Assembly (NCBI GenBank): GCA_020628865.1
Contig: JAHDEJ010000019.1
Coordinates: forward strand, 1-64,000
Reading direction: 5' to 3'
Origin: Acidimicrobiales bacterium
Lineage (GTDB): Bacteria; Actinomycetota; Acidimicrobiia; Acidimicrobiales; SHLQ01
Length of the DNA: 64,000 nucleotides
Shown: positions 1-8,421 of the stretch, in pieces
How the letters are laid out: every line of letters begins with the position of its first letter
How positions within the stretch are numbered: the stretch's first letter is position 1
Position numbers and translations under genes: made by a program
The notes under the pieces: model-generated
The model's database searches: none
Told to the model about the DNA's origin: nothing
Seen by the model: only the letters and a program-made list of their open reading frames with translations

Positions 1-76
1 CCAGCTGCTTGGCCGACGTGTGCGTGATCGGACGCAACCGCGTGCCCGCACCACCGGAGAGAATGAGACCCTTCAC
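1..76 (-). CDS. rmlA: Sugar-1-phosphate nucleotidyltransferase, N-terminal fragment
   Basis: This is the beginning of a nucleotidyltransferase that runs off the left edge; only 25 codons are present. It starts at a GTG and reads KGLILSGGAGTRLRPITHT, the nucleotide-binding loop (GGxGTRLRP) of glucose-1-phosphate thymidylyltransferases. Those enzymes make dTDP-glucose, the entry to dTDP-rhamnose and related sugars. It follows the MoeB-like gene by 21 bases on the same strand. It is the last visible member of a run that includes three glycosyltransferase-like genes, which fits a role in sugar-nucleotide supply. Uridylyl- or other sugar nucleotidyltransferases share this loop, so the exact substrate is inferred. 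Confidence 0.75.
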   Translation of the reverse strand, partial: MKGLILSGGAGTRLRPITHTSAKQL

Positions 77-97
77 GGGCCGTAAGCGTACTCGTGG

Positions 98-1261
98 TCA
101 GCCCGCGAACACGGGAGCGCACAACCCATCGAGTTCGACGATCTGCACTTCGTCTCGCCGGTCCCAGGTGACGCCGTTGTCCGGGCTCGGTTTCAGGGCG
201 TACTCGCTGAAGACCATGTCGAGGGCATCGAACACCAACAGGCGGCCGATGAGCGGTTCGCCGAGGCCGAGGATCAGCTTGATCGTCTCGATCGCCTGCA
301 GTGAACCGACGATTCCGGGCAGCACGCCGAGCACTCCGGCCTCGGCACAACTCGGGGAGAGTTCGGGCGGCGGTGGCGTGGGGAGCATGTCGCGATAGGT
401 GGGCCCGACCCGGGGGTCGAAGACGCTGACCTGTCCCTCGAACCGGAAGATCGATCCGTGCACGATCGGGATGCCGAGCTTCACCGAAGCATCGTTGAGC
501 AGGTACCGGGCCGGGAAGTTGTCGGCTCCATCGACGATCACGTCGTAGCCGGCGATGAGATCGAGCACGTTGGATGCATCGAGCCGGACCGGGTGGGCGA
601 CGACGTTGACGTCGGGGTTGAGGCGTCGAATGGTCTCGGCGGCGCTGTCCACCTTCTTCTGACCGACCCGGTCGAGATTGTGGATGACCTGGCGCTGGAG
701 GTTGGACGCATCGACGACGTCCATGTCGACGATGCCGAGCGTGCCGACGCCGGCGGCGGCCAGATACAGGGCGGCCGGCGACCCCAGTCCCCCGGCACCG
801 AGCAGCAGCACCTTGGCCCCGAGCAGTCGTTGCTGCCCTTCCTCGCCCACCTCGGGCAGGTTCAGGTGGCGGCCGTAGCGGACGCGCTGCTCGGTCGAGA
901 GCGAATCGGGTTCGCCCCAGTCACGCCCGTCGTCCTTCCATGCGTTGAAGCCGCCGGCCATGCTGACGACGCGTTCGTAGCCCAGCTCGTTCAGGGTCTT
1001 TGCCGCGAAGGCGGAGCGGGTGCCGCCGGCGCACATCACGACAATGGGCTCGCTGCGATCCGGCAACCGGGCCTCGACTGACGTCTCGAGGAGCCCCCGA
1101 GGAATCATGACGGCGCCGGCGATGGCTCCTGCGGCGACTTCGTCGGGTTCACGGACGTCGAGCAGGCGGGCGCCCTCACCGAGCATGACCGCTGCACCAG
1201 CGACGTCAACCTCTTCGATCGCTTCGAGCGTCTGGGCGAGCAGTTCACGGAAACCGGCCAT
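98..1261 (-). CDS. moeB: Rhodanese-MoeB/ThiF-type E1-like sulfur carrier adenylyltransferase
   Basis: A 387-residue two-domain protein. Residues 1 to about 115 form a rhodanese domain (LLDVREPDE, active-site loop CAGGTRS with a cysteine near 76). Residues from about 125 form an E1-like adenylyltransferase (GAGGLGSPAALYLAAAGVG, DNFPARYLLND). Such enzymes adenylate and then sulfurate the C-terminus of a MoaD/ThiS-type sulfur carrier in the cytoplasm. Two things are odd. The rhodanese is N-terminal, whereas the actinobacterial MoeZ family has it C-terminal. The first zinc CxxC of the family (usually CYRC) is replaced by TYRD, while PSCAEAGVLG remains. The ATG at 1261 is chosen because earlier in-frame codons lie inside the sirtuin gene 20 bases upstream. 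Confidence 0.88.
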   Translation of the reverse strand: MAGFRELLAQTLEAIEEVDVAGAAVMLGEGARLLDVREPDEVAAGAIAGAVMIPRGLLETSVEARLPDRSEPIVVMCAGGTRSAFAAKTLNELGYERVVSMAGGFNAWKDDGRDWGEPDSLSTEQRVRYGRHLNLPEVGEEGQQRLLGAKVLLLGAGGLGSPAALYLAAAGVGTLGIVDMDVVDASNLQRQVIHNLDRVGQKKVDSAAETIRRLNPDVNVVAHPVRLDASNVLDLIAGYDVIVDGADNFPARYLLNDASVKLGIPIVHGSIFRFEGQVSVFDPRVGPTYRDMLPTPPPPELSPSCAEAGVLGVLPGIVGSLQAIETIKLILGLGEPLIGRLLVFDALDMVFSEYALKPSPDNGVTWDRRDEVQIVELDGLCAPVFAG

Positions 1262-1281
1262 GGTCGCAGCGTACCTGCCGG

Positions 1282-2058
1282 TCAGTCCCCGACGATCTTC
1301 GGGAGCACCTCGCTGATCGAGCCCCGGACGACGGCGGCAGCGAGCCCGTCGAACGGCGTCGGTTCCGCGTTGACGATCACGATGGTGGCCCCGTTGCGGT
1401 GAGCTCGGGGCACGACGCTGGCGATGGGGTTGACCGTGAGCGTGCTGCCGACGGCGAGGAGCAGGTCGGCGGCGTCGGCCGCCTCCTGGGCTCGAGCCAA
1501 ATCCTCGGCAACCAGAGCCTGGCCGAACGAGATGGTGGCGGACTTCAACAGGCCGCCGCACTCCGGGCAGCGTGGATCTTCGTCACCGGATCGGACGCGT
1601 TCGAGCACCGCTTCCATCGTGGTCCGGTAGTCGCAGTCGAGGCATCCGGCCTTGCGGGTCGTGCCGTGGATCTCCACCACCATGTCGGGGTCGACGCCCG
1701 CCATCTGGTGCAGCTCGTCGACGTTCTGGGTGATGAGCGTGTGCAGGGTGCCACGCTCCTGCAGCGGCAACAGCGCGCGGTGACCATCGTTCGGGTGCAC
1801 GTTTGCCCAGAGCCGCCCTTCGGCTCGCAGCCGCCAGTTGGTCTTTCGGACGTTCTCGTCGGTCACGTAGAAGCGAATGTTCGAAGCCTTCTCCGCTTCG
1901 GGGTTCTTGGTCCAGAGCCCGTTCGGGCCACGAAAGTCCGGGAGACCGGAGTCGGTGGAGATGCCTGCGCCGGTGAGGACCACGATCCGCGAGGCGTCGC
2001 CGACCAGTCGGTGTGCCGTGGCGATCTCGGCCGGGTCGGCCGCAGGGAATTCACTCAC
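1282..2058 (-). CDS. cobB: NAD-dependent protein deacylase, sirtuin family
   Basis: A 258-residue sirtuin. It removes acyl groups from lysines using NAD+, producing nicotinamide and O-acyl-ADP-ribose, in the cytoplasm. Visible signatures are the NAD-binding TGAGISTDSGLPDFRG (residues about 29-44), the catalytic-loop TQNVDELHQMAG and the histidine of VEIHG. A zinc pair CLDC and CPEC follows, then GSTLTVNP and a late NAE motif. Length is normal for the family. It starts at a GTG that overlaps the stop of the upstream Stealth-like gene as GTGA, so it is probably co-translated with the glycosyltransferase run; a functional link to that run is not evident. Confidence 0.93.
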   Translation of the reverse strand: MSEFPAADPAEIATAHRLVGDASRIVVLTGAGISTDSGLPDFRGPNGLWTKNPEAEKASNIRFYVTDENVRKTNWRLRAEGRLWANVHPNDGHRALLPLQERGTLHTLITQNVDELHQMAGVDPDMVVEIHGTTRKAGCLDCDYRTTMEAVLERVRSGDEDPRCPECGGLLKSATISFGQALVAEDLARAQEAADAADLLLAVGSTLTVNPIASVVPRAHRNGATIVIVNAEPTPFDGLAAAVVRGSISEVLPKIVGD

Positions 2059-3068
2059 GCAGACTCGTCTCGCTGCTGACGTTGTTCGAGCATGGCGATG
2101 CGGCCTTCGAGTTCAGCAGTGGCGGCGCGCTCGTCGAGTCCGAGGTAGCGGTACGCCGCACGGGCCGCCTTCAGCCCACGGAAGGCGACCTTCCGACTGC
2201 CTGACGGACTGGTCCATGGCTGCTCGACGTCTTCCGGGAAGGCCAGCTGTCGGACCTGCAGATCGAGACGATGCCACCGCATGATCTTCTCGAGATTGGT
2301 GGCGTCGATGGTCTCGGGATCACAACCCGTCGGCAGTCCGCTGTACAGCCCACCGTCGGCGTGGAGCTCGGGATGATGATTCTCGTAGACGTGGCGCGGT
2401 GGGCGGATCTGGTGCGGCCACTCCCCCGGGTACTGCGGCCAGCCGAGCGTGAGAAAGGGTTCCGGCTCGGCGAACCGTTCGGGCTGAAGCGTGGGGGCCA
2501 CGGTGAAGTACGTCGACCACTCCTCCAGCGGGTAGGTGTCTGCATACGGGGCGAAGCGAGCGGCGACTGCTGCGTAGAGCGCCTTGTCGATGATCTGCGG
2601 CATGTGGCAGGCGTAGCTGATCGGGTCGGGAAACCCCATCTGCCGGAGGATGACCCACGTGTGGAGGATGCTCTCGTCGAACTCAGTGGCGTCTCGCCGC
2701 CAGGCACCCATCGTGTGGAACCAGCGGCGGCGGTGCCGGCCCTCCGCCACGAACAGCCCGAGGTCAATCGGCACGATGGGACGACTGTCGTCATCGCTCA
2801 TGATGTAGGTGTCGGCGATGGCGTCGTGGCTGGCGGCTGCCGTGCGCAGCAGATAGTTCCGGCCGGTGTGTGGGAGCGCCCGCAGCTCCGCCGTGGTCCG
2901 CCCGGTGAGACCCTCATCGGTCAGCACGGTGGCGGTGTCTTCGAAACCCGCACGCATTCGTTCGGGGACGATCACGACGACGTCGTCGATGAACGGTGCG
3001 AAGTGGTTGACGTGCTCGAGCGTTTCGCGGAAGAGCTCGGGGCGGGCCGAGAGGTAGACGATCTGCAC
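2055..3068 (-). CDS. Stealth-like GT-A sugar-phosphate/glycosyl transferase
   Basis: A 337-residue soluble protein. The N-terminus (QIVYLSARPELFRETLEHV) resembles the first strand and helix of a GT-A fold. A short acidic motif, MSDDDSRPIVPIDLGLF, sits where a metal-binding DxD is expected. It is followed by YACHMPQIIDKALY and YENHHPEL, which resemble the conserved regions of Stealth-family capsule hexose-phosphate transferases. I infer an enzyme of surface polysaccharide synthesis; donor and acceptor are unknown. The GTG at 3068 is preferred because it lies five bases after the stop of the upstream glycosyltransferase and immediately before the first beta strand. The end overlaps the sirtuin start by four bases (GTGA). 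Confidence 0.6.
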   Translation of the reverse strand: MQIVYLSARPELFRETLEHVNHFAPFIDDVVVIVPERMRAGFEDTATVLTDEGLTGRTTAELRALPHTGRNYLLRTAAASHDAIADTYIMSDDDSRPIVPIDLGLFVAEGRHRRRWFHTMGAWRRDATEFDESILHTWVILRQMGFPDPISYACHMPQIIDKALYAAVAARFAPYADTYPLEEWSTYFTVAPTLQPERFAEPEPFLTLGWPQYPGEWPHQIRPPRHVYENHHPELHADGGLYSGLPTGCDPETIDATNLEKIMRWHRLDLQVRQLAFPEDVEQPWTSPSGSRKVAFRGLKAARAAYRYLGLDERAATAELEGRIAMLEQRQQRDESA

Positions 3069-3073
3069 GTCGG

Positions 3074-4381
3074 TCAGTGTAGATCGAACGGGAATCGCCC
3101 GGTTCCGACGGCCGCGTCCATCACGTCTCGCGGGGAGCGCTTGCCGTGCCGTTGCAGCGCGCGCCGGCCGCTGATGGCGCCGGGCAGCATCCGGATGGCG
3201 TCCACCAGTGATCGCAGGCGCCACCCGGCGAGTCGACGGCGGGCGCCGGCGTCACCGTCACGGAACGAGGAGACCAGCAGGGATGCGGGGGTGAGCACGG
3301 CCTTGCCGAAGGCAGCCAACACATCGACCACCGGCGCGTTTCGCGCGAGCATCAGCAGCCGGTTCCGATGCTGCAGCACCTCCACCTGGCGGGTGCCCTG
3401 GGTGGCCTTGTCCGAGTGGCGGTGTTCGACGATTGCCCGGTGCTCGTATCCGGTACTCCAGCCGCGAGCCAGTCCTCGAAGCGACAGGTCGATGTCCTCG
3501 TAATAGAGGAAGTACGACGGCTCGAACCCTCCGATATCACGCAGGTAGTCGGCCGACAACAGCACGGCCGCGCCACACCACGCGGGTGCGTCGGCGGGCG
3601 CCATGGCTGCCCCATCGACCTCGGCAAAGCCGCGATTCTCGCCAACGCCGTTTGAACCGAGCCGACTTCCTGCGTTCTGGACGACCGTGACGGAATGCAG
3701 CTCGTCCTGCGCAATGGTCTCACGTGACGGGCCTTCGACGATCCGACCGGCGATCCGCCCGTTCGAGTTCGACCCGAACACCATGACCACAGCGGCGCCG
3801 TCATCGGATCTGGGGGCACGCAGTGTCGAACCTGCAGGGCATCTCCAGATCGGCGCGGTTGCACCGGGCAACCGGAAGGCCCCATCGACCGGGTGGCACT
3901 GTGTCGTCACCTCGACACCACCGACCTCGATACCGGTGATGGTGATGTCGCCTTCCGTAACCGGCAGTTCGCTGAACGGCCGATCGAAGATGATGCGCGG
4001 CGCCACGGCGCCCACGTTGCGGTCCGGGTCGAGCGCTCCGGCCATGGCTTCGAGCGCGTCTGGCCGGACGATGGCATCCGGGTTGAGGAGCAGGACCAGA
4101 TCGGGCTCCGGAAGGTCCAGCACTGAGCCGTTCCCGAGCAGATCTGCGATCCCGTGGTTGTTGGCACCGAATCCTTCGTTGCTGTCCCGGTGAATGATGT
4201 GGACATCGTCGAAGTCCGCCAGGAGGCCGAGGCTGTCGTCGTGTGAGTCGTTGTCGACCACGACGACATCGACTGGACCCGGCCAGGTCGCAGCCAGGAT
4301 GGATTCCACGGCGCGTCGCAGCAGCGAGCCGCCGTTGTAGTTCACCAGGACGGCTCGGAGTCGGCGTCCGTCGATGTTCAT
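3074..4381 (-). CDS. Glycosyltransferase family 2
   Basis: A 435-residue GT2 enzyme with a GT-A fold, probably acting on the cytoplasmic face of the membrane on a lipid-linked or cell-wall glycan. Motifs are AVLVNYNGGSLLRRAVESI at the start, VVVDNDSHDDS, the donor/metal region LLLNPDAIVRPDALEAM, and the late GGFEPSYFLYYEDIDLSLR acceptor and base motif. This is the pattern of rhamnosyltransferase-like GT2 proteins. Compared with a minimal GT2, it carries an insert of roughly 110 residues after PRIIFDRP. The ATG at 4381 overlaps the stop of the upstream GT4 gene as ATGA. Sugar specificity cannot be read from the sequence. Confidence 0.87.
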   Translation of the reverse strand: MNIDGRRLRAVLVNYNGGSLLRRAVESILAATWPGPVDVVVVDNDSHDDSLGLLADFDDVHIIHRDSNEGFGANNHGIADLLGNGSVLDLPEPDLVLLLNPDAIVRPDALEAMAGALDPDRNVGAVAPRIIFDRPFSELPVTEGDITITGIEVGGVEVTTQCHPVDGAFRLPGATAPIWRCPAGSTLRAPRSDDGAAVVMVFGSNSNGRIAGRIVEGPSRETIAQDELHSVTVVQNAGSRLGSNGVGENRGFAEVDGAAMAPADAPAWCGAAVLLSADYLRDIGGFEPSYFLYYEDIDLSLRGLARGWSTGYEHRAIVEHRHSDKATQGTRQVEVLQHRNRLLMLARNAPVVDVLAAFGKAVLTPASLLVSSFRDGDAGARRRLAGWRLRSLVDAIRMLPGAISGRRALQRHGKRSPRDVMDAAVGTGRFPFDLH

Positions 4382-5718
4382 CGTCCGAGCCGCCGCCGGC
4401 CGGCGGCAACGGTACGACGCAACACCTGAACGGGCCCACCATCGTCCAGATGCATGCGAGCGCGCGTCAGCGCACGGCCGATCGGACGATCGGCTGCCTG
4501 GCCGGCGTTGAAACCGGTCTGCACCCCGGGTCGACGGTCGGCGGCCGGCTTCGGATTCTCGAGCCAATCGGTGAGCGGCCGAAGCGTGTTCTCCCACGAT
4601 CGTTCGACACCCAGCCGGGCTGCGTTTGCCGCCATGTCGGCGCGCAGGGTGGAGTCTCGGAGCACGGCGGCGATGGCGTCGCCGAGGGCCTCACTGGAAC
4701 CCGGATCGACGGTTCGAGCGGCACCGCCGGCCTCGAGTGCGGCCGTGAGCGGGTCGCCGCCGGTCGCCACGGTCGGGAGCCCGGCCGCAAGATGATCGAG
4801 CAGGCGGGTTCGGTGCGAGAGGCTCGTCTCGAGGTGCGCCCGGTGTGCGGCAACGCCGATGGTGGCGTCGGCGACCCACTCGAGCCGTTCCTCGTAGTCG
4901 ACCCATTGGTTCACGAAGAGGACGTTCCGCCCGAACAGTCGGAGTTCGCGGGCCCGTTCGATGGCCTCGCCGCGGATCCCCATCGTCCCGAGTGTGGTGT
5001 TGGGATGTGGCCCGGCAAGGAAAACCAAGCGGGTGTCCGGGTTCTCATCGAGCGCCCGGGGCATGGCGTCCACCACGGCGATCGGGTCGAGCCAGTCGTG
5101 GAGTCCGCCCGCCCACAGCAGGATCGGATCGTCGGGACCGATCGCAGAGAAGGTGGACCGGATTCGTCCGGTTGCCGGTCGGGCGCCCTGCTCGACGCCG
5201 AAGGGCGCGACGGTGATCAGGCGCTCGAACGTGGGGTCGTCGTCGTGGTTGGCGTGGTTGCACCGGCCGGCGGCAGCCAGCCATCCCAGCCAGTGGGCCC
5301 GCTGTGCCTCGTTCGAACAGAGGAAGAAGTCGCCTCGACGGGCCTGCTGCTCGAGCGTGGTGCGGGCGCCTTCGATGAGATCCATGCGGCGAATGCGGTC
5401 GTCGCTCGACCGGTGGAGGGCCTCGACATGGAACGGATCGAACCAGTCGACGACGAGTGGCAGGTTCGATTCGAGGAGCTCCGGGTGGGCGATGGTCACG
5501 CTGCCCTGGACGATCGCCACGTCGTGGTCCTGAGGATGGATGGCGTCGGGACCGTGAACCGCCCGTCCGTCGACGGGGCTGACCGACTCCCCCGCGAGCG
5601 AGACGAGCGTGACGTCGTGTTCGGTCCCGAGCACGCGGGCGAGGTGGGCGGCCCGAATCGCCGGACCGGCCAATCGACGACCGATCGGTTCTGGAGTCGC
5701 CAGGAGCACACGGGCCAT
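4378..5718 (-). CDS. Glycosyltransferase family 4 (GT-B fold)
   Basis: A 446-residue GT-B glycosyltransferase. The N-terminal domain opens with ARVLLATPEPIGRRLAGPAIRAAHLARVL, where the G-P-x-I-R loop binds the acceptor. The C-terminal nucleotide-sugar domain has ILLWAGGLHDWLDP, VFLAGPHPN, a middle segment VADATIGVAAHRAHLETSLSHRTRLLDHLAAGLPTVATGGDPL and an expected late helix. It is the first gene of the minus-strand run reaching to position 1. Downstream genes overlap it or follow closely, so one transcript is likely. It starts at ATG 5718, and the 220-base gap to the divergent gene at 5939 must hold its promoter. Substrate unknown. Confidence 0.85.
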   Translation of the reverse strand: MARVLLATPEPIGRRLAGPAIRAAHLARVLGTEHDVTLVSLAGESVSPVDGRAVHGPDAIHPQDHDVAIVQGSVTIAHPELLESNLPLVVDWFDPFHVEALHRSSDDRIRRMDLIEGARTTLEQQARRGDFFLCSNEAQRAHWLGWLAAAGRCNHANHDDDPTFERLITVAPFGVEQGARPATGRIRSTFSAIGPDDPILLWAGGLHDWLDPIAVVDAMPRALDENPDTRLVFLAGPHPNTTLGTMGIRGEAIERARELRLFGRNVLFVNQWVDYEERLEWVADATIGVAAHRAHLETSLSHRTRLLDHLAAGLPTVATGGDPLTAALEAGGAARTVDPGSSEALGDAIAAVLRDSTLRADMAANAARLGVERSWENTLRPLTDWLENPKPAADRRPGVQTGFNAGQAADRPIGRALTRARMHLDDGGPVQVLRRTVAAGRRRLGR

Positions 5719-5938
5719 GGCTCGACACTACTGCCGCGCTCAGCGAACCGGAGACTGCCGACGGTGAGTGAAAAGCATGGAAAATGTACGAAATCTACCC
5801 GAAAAGACAACTGGTTGTCAGAAATCGTAGCTACGGGTCCGTAGCTTCATCTCTACTTCCCCTGAGTGAACACCACGACTTCTCACACCCCAGCAAGCCG
5901 ACGCCAGGCGTTGGCCATCCTTCTCAGGAGAACCCACC
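5719..5938. promoter_or_regulatory. Divergent intergenic region with two small palindromes
   Basis: This 220-base gap separates the minus-strand glycosyltransferase run from the plus-strand gene at 5939, so it must contain both promoters. Two perfect inverted repeats stand out. GACAACTGGTTGTC lies at 5806-5819 (6-base arms, 2-base spacer). An 8-base-arm palindrome lies at 5829-5846 (AGCTACGG gt CCGTAGCT). They look like operators for dimeric repressors, though the second could also be a small hairpin. An AGGAG at 5926-5930 gives the downstream gene a well-spaced ribosome binding site. No convincing -35/-10 pair was picked. Confidence 0.4.
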
Positions 5939-6562
5939 ATGCATCCCACTGCACCCGACTTCAGCGGCCGCGAGGAAGCACTGATCCTTCCGCTTCGCGA
6001 TGACCACCTCGATGCGATCGGATTCGATCCCCGCTCGCACTATGCGGAGACGTTCTGGCTGCCGATTCTCGGTCCGAGCACGCTCTGGCTGCTGCGTTCC
6101 GTCGCCATGCGCTTCGACGTCGAGCCGGACGGATTCACGATGCATCTGGAGGAACAGTCGGCGTCCCTCGGCATCCGCTCGAACGGCGGCCGCAACAATG
6201 CCTTCCAACGGTCGCTGCATCGGCTGGTCGGCTTCAACATGGGTCGGACCGTCGACGAGCGCACGCTCGAGATCCGGCGGGTGATGCCGCCGCTGCACAC
6301 CGGCCAGGTCCGCCGGCTGTCCACGCGACTCCAACGGTTGCATCACGACGCCATGCAGCGCCGAGACGAACACCGCAAGGAGGATTCGCACCGCGCCAGC
6401 AAGGTCGCCTACACGTTGCTCCAACTGGGCGACAGCCCCGACCTCGTCGAACAGCAGCTCGTGAGTTGGGGGGTCGATCCGGGCCCGGCACACGATGCCG
6501 TCAACGAAGCGTGGGCGGCAAAGGCCCGATCCGATCGGGCGTCGTCGATCCCGGCGGCCTGA
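5939..6562 (+). CDS. Conserved actinobacterial hypothetical protein (intact copy)
   Basis: A 207-residue soluble protein, with no signal peptide or membrane segment visible. Its look (HYAETFWLPILGPSTLWLLR near residue 35, then SLGIRSNGGRNNAFQRSLHRL, a charged helix rich in Arg/His/Glu, and YTLLQLGDSPDLVEQQLVSWGVDP) is that of a helical protein family I associate with actinomycetes but cannot name. No catalytic motif is evident. The ATG has an AGGAG eight bases upstream. Everything from 6059 through the stop to 6578 occurs again, unchanged as far as I can compare, at 9615-10134, so this is the parent gene of the truncated copy. In the inferred ancestral order its 3' end faced the BtuF-like gene directly. 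Confidence 0.8.
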   Translation: MHPTAPDFSGREEALILPLRDDHLDAIGFDPRSHYAETFWLPILGPSTLWLLRSVAMRFDVEPDGFTMHLEEQSASLGIRSNGGRNNAFQRSLHRLVGFNMGRTVDERTLEIRRVMPPLHTGQVRRLSTRLQRLHHDAMQRRDEHRKEDSHRASKVAYTLLQLGDSPDLVEQQLVSWGVDPGPAHDAVNEAWAAKARSDRASSIPAA

Positions 6563-6578
6563 GCACTGCGGTCAGCGC
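6059..6578. repeat. 520-bp direct repeat, left copy
   Basis: Bases 6059-6578 and 9615-10134 correspond at a constant offset of 3556 with no difference seen in the stretches compared, and the encoded residues are identical throughout. The repeat covers codon 41 to the stop of the gene at 5939 plus 16 bases beyond it. The two copies diverge abruptly on the outer left (6058 versus 9614) and inner right (6579 versus 10135) sides. The geometry is that of a recent Campbell-type insertion: one complete gene at the left end, one 5'-truncated gene at the right end, foreign DNA between. Confidence 0.95.
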
Positions 6579-6700
6579 GAGCGCCATCCGTTTGCAACCC
6601 CCGCCAGTGTCAGAACTCCTATTCTCCTTTGGCCTCTGAAACGCGAAGGACGGTCCCCTGTCGAGCCCGAGGCAGAGACTCCGCCAAATCAGACTCGCTT

Positions 6701-7432
6701 CTAGTCCGAACTTAGGTCCCGCTTCTTGTTCTCAGGGAGCTGGTCGAAGAACGCAAGTCGCTTGTTGGGTCCCGCAATCGACCGCTCCACAATTTCGTTG
6801 AGGAACAAGAAGAGCACGTCCACGTCTTCACTATCGATCGTAAGGTCCAGCACCGCCGTGTGGGCTGCCTCGTTTCCGACGATCCGGACTACCTCCATTC
6901 CCTGCCAGAGATCACGAAGCTCGGTGCGTTCCGCTACGGACTCGACGCACTTGAAGAGCGTGTCCTTCGGAGGCTCGTTGAACGGATCGCCCTTCAGCAG
7001 CACCTCCAGCCCTGCCCGAAGCAGCGCTGCCGCTGCCGGAGGTGAAACGGGAGCGACGTGACGAGCTTGGTTGAAGATCGCCGCTACCTTCCTAGGCATC
7101 TCAGCGTGTGGTTTTGGCTCACGTAGCAGCACGGGATACATCTGAAGGGGCTCGACCACGTTCCATGTACACGTATGGTTCGTCTGGTCTTCCATGTCGG
7201 GCACACTGGAGTACGTACGCCGCAGGAGCGTCTCCCTGTTGCAACTACGACAGGAGATCGCCGACACCTCGTGCCACTCCAGCGACTTGTACTCGGTGAA
7301 CATCGAATCGAACTGCTCAGACCTGCCGACGAAGTTGTGGTCGTGGCGAGCCTCCAGCCCGCACCAACCGCACGTTGATGTTTCGAGTCGTTCAAAGGGT
7401 GGAGCTTGCTGCCCCAATCGTGACACTGCCAT
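6701..7432 (-). CDS. DUF4145 domain protein with N-terminal zinc ribbon
   Basis: A 243-residue protein. The N-terminal part holds two CxxC pairs (CGWC near residue 22 and CRSC near 61), likely a zinc ribbon. The middle and C-terminal part (EMPRKVAAIFNQARHVAP, PPAAAALLRAGLEVLLK, NEAAHTA) matches the pattern of DUF4145, a helical domain related to nucleic-acid-linked proteins and often found near restriction or defence genes. Its own biochemical activity is not established. ATG 7432 is chosen; a TTG at 7462 in the same frame would add ten residues. Neither has a clear ribosome binding site. It is the last gene of the island's minus-strand trio, and its codon use is less GC-biased than that of the flanking chromosome. 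Confidence 0.72.
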   Translation of the reverse strand: MAVSRLGQQAPPFERLETSTCGWCGLEARHDHNFVGRSEQFDSMFTEYKSLEWHEVSAISCRSCNRETLLRRTYSSVPDMEDQTNHTCTWNVVEPLQMYPVLLREPKPHAEMPRKVAAIFNQARHVAPVSPPAAAALLRAGLEVLLKGDPFNEPPKDTLFKCVESVAERTELRDLWQGMEVVRIVGNEAAHTAVLDLTIDSEDVDVLFLFLNEIVERSIAGPNKRLAFFDQLPENKKRDLSSD

Positions 7433-7521
7433 AAGACAGACCGTATACCGCAAGGGTGACAACGGTGCGGGGCGTGGTCGCCAGTGCCAGAAGTTGTTGA
7501 CGGCCGCCTAGCTCGCGGCTG

Positions 7522-8421
7522 CTAGGGAGTCTCCGACTCTCGACCGTATCGATAGCCGTGCTGGCGAGCTCTTTCGATCTGGTCCGCTTCGTGCTTGACC
7601 TCGGCCAGTGCTTGACGAGATTCCCGCCACAAGTGCCCCAACATCTTTGCTTGCTCCTCTGAGACTCTTCCGTTTCTCTTCTTGTGATCCCTCGCCCTCT
7701 TGATCATTGCACGAAGATCTTCCCGCTTAAGCTCGACCTTCTTCGATGCCTTCTCGACTCTCGCATCTAGCTCAGCGACCCGGGCAGTCGTCATCTTGTT
7801 CGCAACGGTCTCCCCCCGGAACCTGAGGTCGACGGCGGGGACGGCCGCCGGAACCAGCAGGACCAGATACCAGCATTCGGAATACGCGATGGCGGCGCAG
7901 AGTACGACGACGGCACTGACCAATGAGAGTTGCAGTCGGAATCTCATCTCCTGGTGAGATCGGACCCGGCCCTGATACTCGTCCCACAGGAACAGGCCGT
8001 AGTGGGTTGATGGCCTCTTGGCTGCGCCGATCCAGTCCCCCAGTCTTTGTGCAAGATCGTCCTCACGTCCAGCGCCTTCTTTACCCGTCCGCTCTTCGTA
8101 CACCCTTAGGTCTTCCAACGCAGTCTCGACCCAGAGATCCCACATCGGCCAGCCTGGGCGGCGTTCGATCGCCCTTAGGGCTCGGTCGATCACTATCTCG
8201 TTCGCCGCAGACCCGATCATTGCAGCCACGAAGATCAGCATTCCGATTTTGAAGTTGTCCCCGAGAAAGTCGAAGAGCTCTCCTAGCCGCTTCGTCAGTT
8301 CCGGTTCGACAACTGGCCCGGGCAGCCTCGGCCATACCAGCCACACGATCGCCAGCACGCCAAACCCGCTAAGCAGCGAGGATCGAAGTGCTCTTAGTCC
8401 GCCGGTCAGAGCGCTTAGCAC
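7522..8421 (-). CDS. Island membrane protein with C-terminal coiled coil
   Basis: A 299-residue protein not assigned to a family. Predicted membrane segments lie near residues 12-30 (LLSGFGVLAIVWLVWP), 57-76 (KIGMLIFVAAMIGSA) and 170-200 (SLVSAVVVLCAAIAYSECWYLVLLVPAAVPAV, probably a hairpin). A soluble loop of about 90 residues lies between the second and third. The last 95 residues are highly charged (TARVAELDARVEKASKKVELK onwards) and look like a cytoplasmic coiled coil. Start is a GTG at 8421. It lies 89 bases upstream of the DUF4145 gene on the same strand and may be co-transcribed with it. A membrane effector or sensor is possible but unproven. Confidence 0.7.
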   Translation of the reverse strand: MLSALTGGLRALRSSLLSGFGVLAIVWLVWPRLPGPVVEPELTKRLGELFDFLGDNFKIGMLIFVAAMIGSAANEIVIDRALRAIERRPGWPMWDLWVETALEDLRVYEERTGKEGAGREDDLAQRLGDWIGAAKRPSTHYGLFLWDEYQGRVRSHQEMRFRLQLSLVSAVVVLCAAIAYSECWYLVLLVPAAVPAVDLRFRGETVANKMTTARVAELDARVEKASKKVELKREDLRAMIKRARDHKKRNGRVSEEQAKMLGHLWRESRQALAEVKHEADQIERARQHGYRYGRESETP

